Below, piece by piece: positions 52,309-59,602 of a stretch of 64,000 nucleotides of DNA (position 1 is the stretch's first letter; each line of letters opens with the position of its first letter). The notes under the pieces are model-generated. The model was given only the letters and a program-made list of their open reading frames with translations. It had not been told where the DNA came from and searched no databases. The DNA is from Hymenobacter psychrotolerans DSM 18569 (GTDB lineage: Bacteria; Bacteroidota; Bacteroidia; Cytophagales; Hymenobacteraceae). The DNA is taken from the NCBI RefSeq assembly GCF_900142395.1, contig NZ_FRAS01000017.1, forward strand, positions 43,959 through 107,958, in the 5' to 3' direction. The position numbers were made by a program, and so were the translations under genes.

Positions 52309-52381
52309 TGAGTAGTGAGTAGTGAGTAGTGAGTAGTGAGTAGTGAGTAGTGAGTAGTGAGTAGTGAGTAGTGAGTAGTGA
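52291..52381 (+). repeat. Thirteen copies of the heptamer GTAGTGA
   Basis: Perfect tandem array, 91 bases, spanning the last six codons of the polyketide synthase gene and the gap before the methyltransferase gene. Every + frame meets TAG or TGA within three copies, so copy-number change cannot lengthen the synthase. Confidence 0.98.
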
Positions 52382-52466
52382 AGCTACGCGCTGTGGTGGA
52401 TTTGTTCCATGCTTTATCACCGACAATTAACAATCAGCCATTACACAATCAGCAATTAACTGCCCC

Positions 52467-53171
52467 ATGCCTGACTTGTCGCGCCGCGCTACGGAAGAGG
52501 AATTGATGGACGACCTCTCGCTGGCTTCCGACGCGTTGCGCCGCAACCTCGATGAGCTGGAAACCATCAACACCTGGCTGGGAGGCTACGCGCCGGTGCT
52601 GGATGCGCTGGACCGGCTCCGCCCCCATTTTCCGGCGGGCCGCCCGCTACGCCTCGCCGACCTGGGCAGCGGCGGCGGCGACACCCTGCGCCAGATTGCG
52701 CGCTGGGCCCGCCGCCACGCCATTCCGGTAGAGCTGACCGGCATCGACGCTAACCCGTTTATGCTGGAGTACGCAGCCAGCAAGGTCCGGCAGTACCCCG
52801 AAATCAGCTTCCGGCAGCAGGATATTTTCAGCCCTGAGTTCCAGGATCAGCCCTTCGACATTCTGACCTGCAGCCTGTTTTGCCACCATTTCTCGGATGC
52901 GGCCCTGGTGGAGCTGCTCCCGAAGTGGCAGCAGCAGGCCGGCGTGGCCGTCATCATCAACGACCTGCACCGGCACCCGCTGGCCTACTACAGCATCCGC
53001 TGGCTCACGCGGCTTTTTCGGGGTTCCTACCTCGTTCAGAATGACGCGCCGTTATCAGTGGCCCGCGCCTTCACCCGCCTCAACTGGCAGCAGCTGTTGC
53101 AGCAGGCCGGCATCCGGCAGTACACGCTGCGCTGGCGTTGGGCATTTCGTTGGCAAGTCATCATCCGGTGA
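52467..53171 (+). CDS. SAM-dependent methyltransferase
   Basis: 234 residues from ATG 52467. Class I fold: motif I RLADLGSGGGDTLRQIARWA, motif II-like ELTGIDANPFMLEYAASKV, FRQQDIF and FDILTCSLFCHHFSDAALVELLPKW. The late segment WLTRLFRGSYLVQNDAPLSVARAFTRLNWQQLLQQAGI is common in tailoring methyltransferases of type III polyketide clusters. Likely methylates the phenolic product of the adjacent synthase, like SrsB. Downstream lies an imperfect palindrome and the convergent HDAC-type gene. Confidence 0.9.
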   Translation: MPDLSRRATEEELMDDLSLASDALRRNLDELETINTWLGGYAPVLDALDRLRPHFPAGRPLRLADLGSGGGDTLRQIARWARRHAIPVELTGIDANPFMLEYAASKVRQYPEISFRQQDIFSPEFQDQPFDILTCSLFCHHFSDAALVELLPKWQQQAGVAVIINDLHRHPLAYYSIRWLTRLFRGSYLVQNDAPLSVARAFTRLNWQQLLQQAGIRQYTLRWRWAFRWQVIIR

Positions 53172-53175
53172 AGTG

Positions 53176-53350
53176 ACGGGGTGGTGGGTTGGTGGAGTAG
53201 TGGATTTTTCGTCCGTTATGGTGGCGGATAGCGTAGCCAAACTAATGCTACCGGCGTCGCTATGCTTTAATCAGGTCCTTCGCTCCGCTCAGGATGACAG
53301 ACGAAAATCCACCCATCCGCCACTCCGCAAGCCCACCAATCCACCGCCCC
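53176..53350. repeat. Composite palindrome between convergent genes
   Basis: The outer arms GGATTTTTCGTC (53202-53212) and GACGAAAATCC (53300-53310) are extended by related purine-rich stretches to about 53176 and 53350. Inside, around 53270-53298, lies GTCCTTCGCTCCGCTCAGGA, whose reverse complement is a half-element of the CGTCATnCTGAGCG repeat family. Probably a MITE/REP-like insertion that also ends transcription. Confidence 0.65.
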
Positions 53351-53353
53351 AGT

Positions 53354-54262
53354 TCAGTTCCACAGGTCAGCGGCTACGCGGAAGGTGTTGGCGTGCGCAT
53401 CCACGATGTCGGCGATGCGCGGGGAATAGCCGCCGCCCATGCACACCACTACCGGCAGCCGGTGGCGGTGGCAGAGGCCGAGCACAAATTCGTCGCGCTG
53501 GCGGCAGCCGGCGGGGCTTAGCGCCAGGTAGCCCAGCTTGTCGGTGGCCAGCACATCAACGCCGCTGAGGTAAAACACGAAATCGGGCTGGTGCTCTGCC
53601 AGCAGGCGCGGCAACGTGTCCTGCAGCAGCCCCAAATACGCGGCATCGTCGGTGCCATCGGGCAAAGGCAGGTCCAGGTCCGACTGCTCTTTGCGGCCGG
53701 GGTAGTTGCGGGCGCCGTGCATGCTGAAGGTGAACACGCGCGGCTCGTGCTGGAAAATGCGGGCCGTGCCGTTGCCCTGGTGCACATCCAAGTCCACGAT
53801 AAGCACTTTATGAACTCCCAGCTCCGGGTGAGCCAGCAGGTAGTCGGCGGCGGCGGCCTGGTCGTTGAGCAAACAGAACCCTTCGCCCCGGTCCCGAAAC
53901 GCGTGGTGCGTGCCACCCGCAATGTTCAGGGCTACGCCGCCCTGCAGCGCCCGGCGGGCACACTCCAGCGTGCCGCCCAGAATCGTGACCTCACGCTCAA
54001 TCAGGGCCGGGCTCCACGGAAAGCCGGTGGCGCGCTCTTCGTGGCGCGTGAGCTGGCCGGCGCACAGCCGCTGGTAGTAGTCGGGGCAGTGGGTGCGCAC
54101 AATATCCTCAGTTGGCGGCGGCACCGGCGTAAAGAAGGCGCTTTCCGGCACTACGCCTTCCCGCAGCAGCTGCTCCGGCAGCAGCTCATATTTCAGCATC
54201 GGGAAGCGGTGGGCGGCAGGCAGCGGATGCGCGTAGAGCGGAGCCCAGGCAATAGAAAGCAT
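53354..54262 (-). CDS. Histone-deacetylase-family protein
   Basis: 302 residues from ATG 54260-54262. HDAC-superfamily motifs: GGTHHAFRDRGEGFCLLNDQAAAADYLL (catalytic His-His pair), VLIVDLDVHQGNGTARIF (zinc-binding Asp and His), the second Asp region FYLSGVDVLATDKLG and VVCMGGGYSP. In bacteria such proteins deacetylate acetylpolyamines or acetoin-related substrates. The substrate here is unknown. It faces the methyltransferase and lies 78 bases left of tRNA-Val. Confidence 0.93.
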   Translation of the reverse strand: MLSIAWAPLYAHPLPAAHRFPMLKYELLPEQLLREGVVPESAFFTPVPPPTEDIVRTHCPDYYQRLCAGQLTRHEERATGFPWSPALIEREVTILGGTLECARRALQGGVALNIAGGTHHAFRDRGEGFCLLNDQAAAADYLLAHPELGVHKVLIVDLDVHQGNGTARIFQHEPRVFTFSMHGARNYPGRKEQSDLDLPLPDGTDDAAYLGLLQDTLPRLLAEHQPDFVFYLSGVDVLATDKLGYLALSPAGCRQRDEFVLGLCHRHRLPVVVCMGGGYSPRIADIVDAHANTFRVAADLWN

Positions 54263-54339
54263 AGCGGAGCAGGATGGCTACTACACGAAAATAACCGCCC
54301 GGGCAGGGCGGTTATTTCAAGCGTAAAAAGCGGAATATG

Positions 54340-54414
54340 TGGGGCGTACTGGGCTCGAACCAGTGACCCCTACCTTGTCGAGGTAGTGCTCTGAACCAAC
54401 TGAGCTAACGCCCC
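54340..54414 (-). tRNA. tRNA-Val(GAC)
   Basis: On the minus strand: acceptor GGGGCGT/ACGCCCC, D-arm TAGCTCAGTTGGTTCAGAGC, anticodon stem CTACC/GGTAG with loop TCGACAA, variable GGGTC, T-arm ACTGG-TTCGAGC-CCAGT, discriminator A. Reading the loop gives GAC. Position 33 is then C, not the almost universal U. Confidence 0.88.
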
Positions 54415-54444
54415 GCGAACCTTCTGGCTGCGGCCGGAAAGCGC

Positions 54445-54452
54445 CAAAGATA
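54445..54452 (-). promoter_or_regulatory. -7 element of tRNA-Val
   Basis: Minus-strand TATCTTTG, an exact TAnnTTTG box, 31 bases before the tRNA. The nearest TTTG is 33 bases further upstream, too far to count. Confidence 0.5.
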
Positions 54453-54612
54453 GTAGCTGCCGGCGATGCATCAGCATTGGGCCGGCAAAAAATTATGCTC
54501 TTGATTCGGGCCAGGGTGCAACACTTCCGAAGCCGGGCAAGTATAGCGCTGTAAAATCGGCGTCTTCCCTGATGCGCCGCCTTTCTTCTCTCCCGTTCAC
54601 TTGTCTTACCAT

Positions 54613-55302
54613 ATGAAAAAGATCTTCCTTCTTCTCTGCCTGTTCGGTGCTTCATTTGCTGCCAATGCTCAGGAAGGCCCGGTTGGCGTCCGCTCTTCTA
54701 CCGACTACGCCCCCAGCACCAGCGACTCGCGCAACAACGGGTTCGGCATAAAAGCCGGCTTCAACCTCTCCGACCTGCGCGGCGGCGACAAAGACGCCTA
54801 TAAGGACCTCGAAAGCCTCAAGAGCTACCACGCCGGCGTTTATGCACAGTTCGGCCTCAACGATAAATTTTCGTTCCAGCCCGAAGTTCTGTTCACCCGC
54901 AAAGGCTTTGATGCGCAGCAATTTACGGTGCAGTCGACGACGCCCGGCCAGACGACCGGCGAAAAGCGCGAAACCCGCCTCGACTACATTCAGGTGCCGC
55001 TGCTGCTTGTGTATAACGTGTTCGATAACGTGAGCCTGCACGTGGGCCCGCAGGCTTCGCTGCTCGTGAATGCCAAGTATGCCGGCGAGGAGCGCCAGAT
55101 TTCCAGCGTGGGGCTCAACAGCCTGGAGTATGGCGTAGTTGGTGGTATTGAAGGCCGCGTGGGCCCGGCCCGCATCGGGGCGCGCTACGACCTGGGCCTG
55201 TCTGATATCTACAACGACCCGAAAGATGCCGGCGCCGCTGCCTACGACAATGTGAAAAATGGCGTGTTTCAGGTGTATGTGGGCGTAGGCTTCACAAACT
55301 AA
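54613..55302 (+). CDS. Outer-membrane beta-barrel protein (PorT-like)
   Basis: 229 residues from ATG 54613. Signal peptide MKKIFLLLCLFGASFAANAQ. The mature part starts GFGIKAGFNLSDLRGGDKDAYKDLESLKSYHAGVYAQFGLNDKFSFQPEVLFTRKGF and has eight or so amphipathic strands ending QVYVGVGFTN, the pattern of the small PorT/OmpW-like barrels (PF13568-type as I know them). Probably an integral outer-membrane protein; no partner is evident. A terminator follows 22 bases after the stop. Confidence 0.9.
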   Translation: MKKIFLLLCLFGASFAANAQEGPVGVRSSTDYAPSTSDSRNNGFGIKAGFNLSDLRGGDKDAYKDLESLKSYHAGVYAQFGLNDKFSFQPEVLFTRKGFDAQQFTVQSTTPGQTTGEKRETRLDYIQVPLLLVYNVFDNVSLHVGPQASLLVNAKYAGEERQISSVGLNSLEYGVVGGIEGRVGPARIGARYDLGLSDIYNDPKDAGAAAYDNVKNGVFQVYVGVGFTN

Positions 55303-55323
55303 TCCGCACCTTTCCGCTTACAG

Positions 55324-55350
55324 AAAAGGAAGCTCCGGCTTCCTTTTTTT
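55324..55350 (+). terminator. Intrinsic terminator after the small barrel gene
   Basis: 8-bp stem AAGGAAGC/GCTTCCTT with loop TCCG followed by T7. Confidence 0.88.
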
Positions 55351-55373
55351 GTGCCCTGACTTTTCCGCCCGCT

Positions 55374-55895
55374 ATGCCCACCGACTTCCTCACTGCTTCT
55401 GCGCCCGGTACTCTTCCTACCCTGAATATGGCCCGCGAGCTGCTGGCCGAGCGGGGCATGGGTTTGCTCGGCGCATGGGCCTTGCTGAACCTACTCGTCA
55501 GCGGCTACTACGTCACGCACACCGACACCCGCTCGGAACCGCACTACTTCCACCAGATGAATATAGGCTGGGGCCTGGTGAATGTGCTGCTAGCGGTATG
55601 GGGGCTTCTGCAGGCGCACCCCAATCAGGTGGCCGGCCTCACCCTCACCGAGAGCCTCACGGCCCAGTTCAACTTCGAGAAGATCCTGCTCCTGAACGCG
55701 GGGCTGGATGTGGCGTATGTATGCACCGGCAGCTGGCTGCGGGCGCGGGCGGCCAGCACCACCCTCAAGCCGGAACGCCTGCGTGGTTTCGGCCGCTCGC
55801 TGTGGGTGCAGGGCAGCTTTTTGCTCTTGTTTGATGTGGGCTTGTACCTCGTATATCACCGCTACGCTGGCCTGCTGCTGCAACTGGTGCCATAG
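55374..55895 (+). CDS. Four-segment membrane protein of unknown function
   Basis: 173 residues from ATG 55374. About four hydrophobic segments: GMGLLGAWALLNLLVSGYYV, IGWGLVNVLLAVWGLLQAH, ILLLNAGLDVAYVCTGSWL and GSFLLLFDVGLYLVYHRYAGLLL. HYFHQMNIGWGLVN and the RLRGFGRSLWVQG loop are striking. It may belong to the DUF6992-type family, but I cannot be sure. It starts 24 bases past the barrel gene's terminator, so it has its own expression signals. Confidence 0.85.
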   Translation: MPTDFLTASAPGTLPTLNMARELLAERGMGLLGAWALLNLLVSGYYVTHTDTRSEPHYFHQMNIGWGLVNVLLAVWGLLQAHPNQVAGLTLTESLTAQFNFEKILLLNAGLDVAYVCTGSWLRARAASTTLKPERLRGFGRSLWVQGSFLLLFDVGLYLVYHRYAGLLLQLVP

Positions 55896-55913
55896 CCTGG
55901 GCCAAAAGGCACG

Positions 55914-55949
55914 AAAAAGCCCCGCCAACGGATTGGCAGGGCTTTTTTT
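55914..55949. terminator. Bidirectional intrinsic terminator between convergent genes
   Basis: AAAAAGCCC and GGGCTTTTT with an inner GCCAA/TTGGC stem and one C-A mismatch; T7 on the + strand, T5 on the minus strand. It serves the membrane protein and the DJ-1-type gene. Confidence 0.88.
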
Positions 55950-55967
55950 GACGAAACGGGTTGCTGC

Positions 55968-56540
55968 TTAGCTGCGCGGGGCGTGCGCACCTTCCAGCAT
56001 TTCTTCTACAATCTTCTTGTTGAAAGCCGGAATGTCGCCGGGGTTGCGGCTGGTGATGAGGCCTTTGTCTACTACCACTTCTGAGTCTTCCCAGTGTGCG
56101 CCGGCGTTTTTGAGGTCGGTTTTGATGCTGGGGTAGCTGGTCATTTTCTTGCCGCGCACCAGGCCGGTTTCAATCAGCGTCCAGGGGCCGTGGCAGATGG
56201 CAGCTACCACCTTGCCGGAGCGCATAAACTCGCCCACAAAATCTACCACCGACTGCTCCATGCGCAGCTTATCGGGGTTTATCTGGCCGCCGGGCAGCAC
56301 CAGAGCGTCGTAGTCGGCCACTTTCGCGTCGCCGATTACTTTATCGACGCTCACTTTGTCGCCCCAGTCGGTTTTGTCCCAGCCCTTGATGGAGCCGCTC
56401 TTCAGCGAAATCACATCTACCTGGGCGCCTTCATCTTCCAGGTATTTCTTGGGCTCAGTCAGTTCTACCTGCTCAAATCCATCAGTAGCCACGATGGCCA
56501 CTTTCTTGCCTTTCAGTTTATCACTTCCAAAAATCGACAT
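55968..56540 (-). CDS. DJ-1/PfpI-family protein
   Basis: 190 residues from ATG 56538-56540. VAIVATDGFEQVELTEPKKYLEDEGAQVDVISLKSG, the DYDALVLPGGQINPDKLR loop and the nucleophile elbow VVAAICHGPWTLIETG are the PfpI/DJ-1 signature (Cys in AICHG, preceding Glu in FEQVE). Members act as glyoxalase III-like enzymes, deglycase candidates or proteases; general stress protein 18-like. Activity cannot be settled here. Expressed alone. Confidence 0.94.
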   Translation of the reverse strand: MSIFGSDKLKGKKVAIVATDGFEQVELTEPKKYLEDEGAQVDVISLKSGSIKGWDKTDWGDKVSVDKVIGDAKVADYDALVLPGGQINPDKLRMEQSVVDFVGEFMRSGKVVAAICHGPWTLIETGLVRGKKMTSYPSIKTDLKNAGAHWEDSEVVVDKGLITSRNPGDIPAFNKKIVEEMLEGAHAPRS

Positions 56541-56672
56541 ATCAGTACTTGTTGTAGCGTGGTGAAAAAACACAGAAGCCGGCACGACTCAGGCGTACCG
56601 GCTCTGGTAATAACGCAGCCTTGCGGCCGAGGTTAGTGCAAAAATTTGGGGTGGAGCGCCGCCGCAGGCTGG

Positions 56673-57179
56673 CTAGCTGTCGTCGCGGCGGAGCTGCTTG
56701 AACTGCTTGCGTACGGTTTTCACCCGCTCGTCGAAGCCGTCGGGGTCGTAGTTGACATCGTCTACGTCGAGCTTTTCCAGCATGTCCATCAGCTCATCGG
56801 AGTGCTCGGAGCGGGTCCCCGACTTCACGGCCACAAACACCATTTCCGACCACAGCAACGCTTTCAGGCGCTGCCCGTCCTCGCTGAGCATCTGCATTTC
56901 CACCACCAGGCTGGAGTTGTCGAAGTGGATGAGCTGGGTCCGGATGCGCACCAGCTCGCCGTGGGTGGCGGGGCGCAGGTAGCTGATGTGGTGCTTGGTA
57001 ATAACCCAGGCTCCGTCCTGCTCCCGGGCCAGCTTGCCCAGATTCAGGGAATAATGCTGGATGGTGTGCTCTTCGCGGGCGTTGAGAAAATAGTCGAGAA
57101 ACCGAGCGTTGTTGAGGTGGCCCAGCATGTCGCAATCCTGAAAATGAATGCGGTGCGTGGTTTCGGGAGTGCGAACCAT
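56673..57179 (-). CDS. Acyl-CoA thioesterase-like hot-dog protein
   Basis: 168 residues from ATG 57177-57179. The 4-hydroxybenzoyl-CoA thioesterase pattern is clear: THRIHFQDCDMLGHLNNARFLDYFLNAREEH (catalytic Asp in QDCDMLGHLNN), ITKHHISYLRPATHGELVRIRTQLIHFDNSSLVVEMQML and ALLWSEMVFVAV. The 45-residue acidic/basic tail after the fold (DMLEKLDVDDVNYDPDGFDERVKTVRKQFKQLRRDDS) is longer than in YbgC. Cytosolic; substrate unknown. The 103-base gap to the next gene lacks a promoter, so they may be co-transcribed. Confidence 0.9.
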   Translation of the reverse strand: MVRTPETTHRIHFQDCDMLGHLNNARFLDYFLNAREEHTIQHYSLNLGKLAREQDGAWVITKHHISYLRPATHGELVRIRTQLIHFDNSSLVVEMQMLSEDGQRLKALLWSEMVFVAVKSGTRSEHSDELMDMLEKLDVDDVNYDPDGFDERVKTVRKQFKQLRRDDS

Positions 57180-57282
57180 GGGGGTGGCATATGGGGTAAG
57201 ATGGAAGCCCGGCGCGGCACGCCGGACGTTGCGCCTGACAAGCCGCAAGTACCGGTTTTGTTTTAACTGAAGCCCGACACTT

Positions 57283-58389
57283 CTATTTGCCTACCCGGTA
57301 GGCGTCGGCCACCACGCTGTGGGGCTGAGGTTTGCGGGCATCGGTGGGGCTATCAAACACGATGAGCACGTGCTCGTCGTCGAGCAGGGCCATGCCTTCG
57401 GCTTTGTCCTGGCCGGCGGTGGGGCCTGAGCCGTGTGGCACATCAAACAGGCGTTGCAGCTTGGCGGCTGGCGTCAGGCTGTCCTCCGCTTTCTGCAGCG
57501 CGCCGGGCCAGCAGTATACCGCAATAGTACCGTCGAGGTCCATGGTCGGGCCGGCCAGCAGCAGCATATCCTGGCCGCGCTGGCGCAGCTCCCGCACGCC
57601 CATTCCACCCAGGTCGAGGAAGTGCTTTTTGTAGTACTTCTCGGTGGCGCCGGGCACCGCATCAAGGCGCAGGCGGCCGTGCTTGTCCTCACGCGGCAAC
57701 AGCTCCAGCACAATGGCCCAGCCGCGCAGCACTGGCCCACGCAGGCCTACAAACAACCGGCCATCGGGCGCAGCGGCCAATCCTTCGATATCGAACCCAT
57801 TGTCCTTGCCGGGAATCTGCAGAAACGGTTTCAAGTGTGGGTCTTTGGCCAGCAGGTCGAGCAGGTCGTTGGTGGTGTGGTTGGCCCGGAGTTGGGCAGC
57901 GCGGAGCGTCTGTGCGGAGTCAGTGGGGTGCGGTGCTTCCTTGAACAGTTCGTAGTCGCCTGTGTTGGGGTTGCGCAGCAGCGGCACGCGGGCCAGCAGG
58001 TAGCGGCTGGGCTCCTCCTCCACTTTGGCCAGCTTCGCAATCTGCTTGGCTACGTCCTCGTCCTGAGGCTTGGGCTGCTTGCGCTTGAGGCTGTGCGAGC
58101 CGATGATCCACAAATAGTGCCCACACTCGCCCAACCCCTCAATATCTATTTCCACGTCTTCCGCCTCGTTGGTGAGGTCCAGCAGATCGGCCAGCTGATA
58201 ACGGCAATGCTGCCCGAACTCATGCGGACCAGTCAGGCGCAGCCGCTCAATGCTGGTGCGCTCGTCGCAGCTCACCCAGATGTTGTCGCCGGTACGCAAT
58301 ACCGTGGAGAGGCCGTCGCGCACGTGCTTGCCATCGGCAGTCAGGCTGAGTTTCGGGTTGAAGTGAAGCAGATAAGGCTGGCGGCGCAT
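57283..58389 (-). CDS. DUF3616-like protein
   Basis: 368 residues from ATG 58387-58389. Motifs DGLSTVLRTGDNIWVSCDERTSIERL, DIEGLGECGHYLWIIGSHSLKRKQPK, FDIEGLAAAPDGRLFVGLRGPVLRGWAIVLEL and AEGMALLDDEHVLIVFDSP repeat a DxEGL/EGM theme as in propeller-like DUF3616 proteins. No signal peptide. Function unknown. It lies upstream of the thioesterase-like gene on the same strand. Confidence 0.85.
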   Translation of the reverse strand: MRRQPYLLHFNPKLSLTADGKHVRDGLSTVLRTGDNIWVSCDERTSIERLRLTGPHEFGQHCRYQLADLLDLTNEAEDVEIDIEGLGECGHYLWIIGSHSLKRKQPKPQDEDVAKQIAKLAKVEEEPSRYLLARVPLLRNPNTGDYELFKEAPHPTDSAQTLRAAQLRANHTTNDLLDLLAKDPHLKPFLQIPGKDNGFDIEGLAAAPDGRLFVGLRGPVLRGWAIVLELLPREDKHGRLRLDAVPGATEKYYKKHFLDLGGMGVRELRQRGQDMLLLAGPTMDLDGTIAVYCWPGALQKAEDSLTPAAKLQRLFDVPHGSGPTAGQDKAEGMALLDDEHVLIVFDSPTDARKPQPHSVVADAYRVGK

Positions 58390-58452
58390 ACGTAGGGTGT
58401 GGAAGGGAACAGCACCGTGCGAACGAAACCAGCCGCGGAAGGTTGCGGGCAG

Positions 58453-58947
58453 TTAGCGGCAGCTCTGGCGCACTCTTTCCAACCGCCGCACCAAGTCTTT
58501 TACTACGGCTTCATCGGTGGTAAACAGCGTCATTTCCGTTGAAACGGTGCTGGTTTTGTTGCGGCGCTTCACTTTGAGCTCGTAGGTGTGCTGGCCGTCT
58601 TCGGTTTGCGGCTCGTAGCTCAGCTCCGTTACCTCGCTCCAGTCGAAGCCCATTTTCATCTCAAACCGGCCAGTGCCTACGTTCACGGCCCAGTCGGAGC
58701 TGCCTTTGCTTACGCTCACGTTTACAGGCTGCGACATCTGCACATCAGCGTCATTGTCGCGGATGATTTGCTGCACATGGCAGCCATCCAGCGCCAGCTT
58801 CACCTCCTGCTTCGGCTTGGCGGGGTCGTGCAGCAGCTGATTGAGTTGCTTGGCAAGGGCTTGTTTTTCGGCTGCCGCAACAGTTTGGGCGGTAGCAGCG
58901 CTGCCTGATAGGAGCAATATTCCGAGGAGTGGTACGTGTCGTTTCAT
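58453..58947 (-). CDS. Exported hypothetical protein
   Basis: 164 residues from ATG 58945-58947. Signal peptide MKRHVPLLGILLLSGSAATAQ. The mature part has a helix (AEKQALAKQLNQLLHDPAKPKQEVKLALDGCHVQQII), beta stretches and the terminal helix TDEAVVKDLVRRLERVRQSCR; the two cysteines may form a disulfide. Resembles other orphan exported proteins of the phylum; function unknown. It follows the DUF3616-like gene's start by 63 bases in the opposite sense of transcription order, i.e. lies upstream in the same direction. Confidence 0.78.
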   Translation of the reverse strand: MKRHVPLLGILLLSGSAATAQTVAAAEKQALAKQLNQLLHDPAKPKQEVKLALDGCHVQQIIRDNDADVQMSQPVNVSVSKGSSDWAVNVGTGRFEMKMGFDWSEVTELSYEPQTEDGQHTYELKVKRRNKTSTVSTEMTLFTTDEAVVKDLVRRLERVRQSCR

Positions 58948-59060
58948 GGCTGCCGGCTGAGAAGCGTGGTGGTGCTGTGCGAGCCGGAACTTCCGGCTGC
59001 AGAGGCAGATGCAACTCCACTCACAACAGTTGCCTGTATACTGCGCTACTACACAAACGC

Positions 59061-59103
59061 AAACGCCCCAGCCAGCCAGTAAGATGGCGGACCGGGGCGT
59101 TTT
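59061..59103 (-). terminator. Hairpin downstream of the lipoprotein gene
   Basis: AAACGCCCC (59061-59069) pairs with GGGGCGTTT (59094-59102) across a GC-rich loop; the minus-strand T-tract is weak (GTTTGCGTTTG). Confidence 0.55.
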
Positions 59104-59124
59104 AGCCTGAGCCTAACCAGCAGG

Positions 59125-59532
59125 CTACTGGTCGGTTTTACGGTTCTGCATTTCGGCCTGCATTTGGCGCTGCTTGGCTTTCATCTGCTGGTACTGGGTA
59201 GAAGTCAGCACCTGCTGCATCTGTTTATCGGAAGAGATATTGATGCGCTTGAGCTCAGCCATCAGGGCCGGACGGTTGTTGGCATTCTGTTGCCGGGCCG
59301 TGTTCACCTGCTCGGCAGTGGTGGTGAGGATGGCGCGTACTTTCTGCTGCTGATCGGGGCGCAGCTTTAGTTCGTCAGTCATCACATCGGTCAGGTCGCG
59401 GGCGGCCGTGGCCGTCACGGTAGGCGCCGTTGACACCGATTTGGCTTCGGGAATATTCTTGTTGCGACGAGCACAGCCAGCAGCCAGTGTGGCCAGTAGT
59501 GCCAGGGCGAGGAAGAGACGGGAGAGATGCAT
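59125..59532 (-). CDS. Spy/CpxP-like lipoprotein
   Basis: 135 residues from ATG 59530-59532. MHLSRLFLALALLATLAAGC is a lipoprotein signal (lipobox LAAGC). After a flexible threonine/alanine linker the chain is helical: DLTDVMTDELKLRPDQQQKVRAILTTTAEQVNTARQQNANNRPALMAELKRI and QQVLTSTQYQQMKAKQRQMQAEM. The LKLRPDQQQKV and LTSTQYQQM repeats are the LTxxQ-like motif of periplasmic chaperones such as Spy. Envelope stress role is an inference. Expressed alone. Confidence 0.83.
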   Translation of the reverse strand: MHLSRLFLALALLATLAAGCARRNKNIPEAKSVSTAPTVTATAARDLTDVMTDELKLRPDQQQKVRAILTTTAEQVNTARQQNANNRPALMAELKRINISSDKQMQQVLTSTQYQQMKAKQRQMQAEMQNRKTDQ

Positions 59533-59602
59533 ACGGCAGGAACGAAAACAGGCGTGTGCCTCGCATACGCAGAAACGCCGGATGTTGTCTATTCCGCAGC
59601 GG

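Noticed and set aside
49963..53171. Flexirubin-type aryl polyene cluster
   Set aside because: Those clusters use type II fatty-acid-synthase-like genes, ammonia-lyases and acyltransferases; none is here. The synthase is a single chalcone-synthase-type protein.
54340..54414. tRNA-Ser(CGA) reading of the minus-strand tRNA
   Set aside because: It would need a shifted anticodon stem with broken pairs, and the long variable arm of tRNA-Ser is absent.
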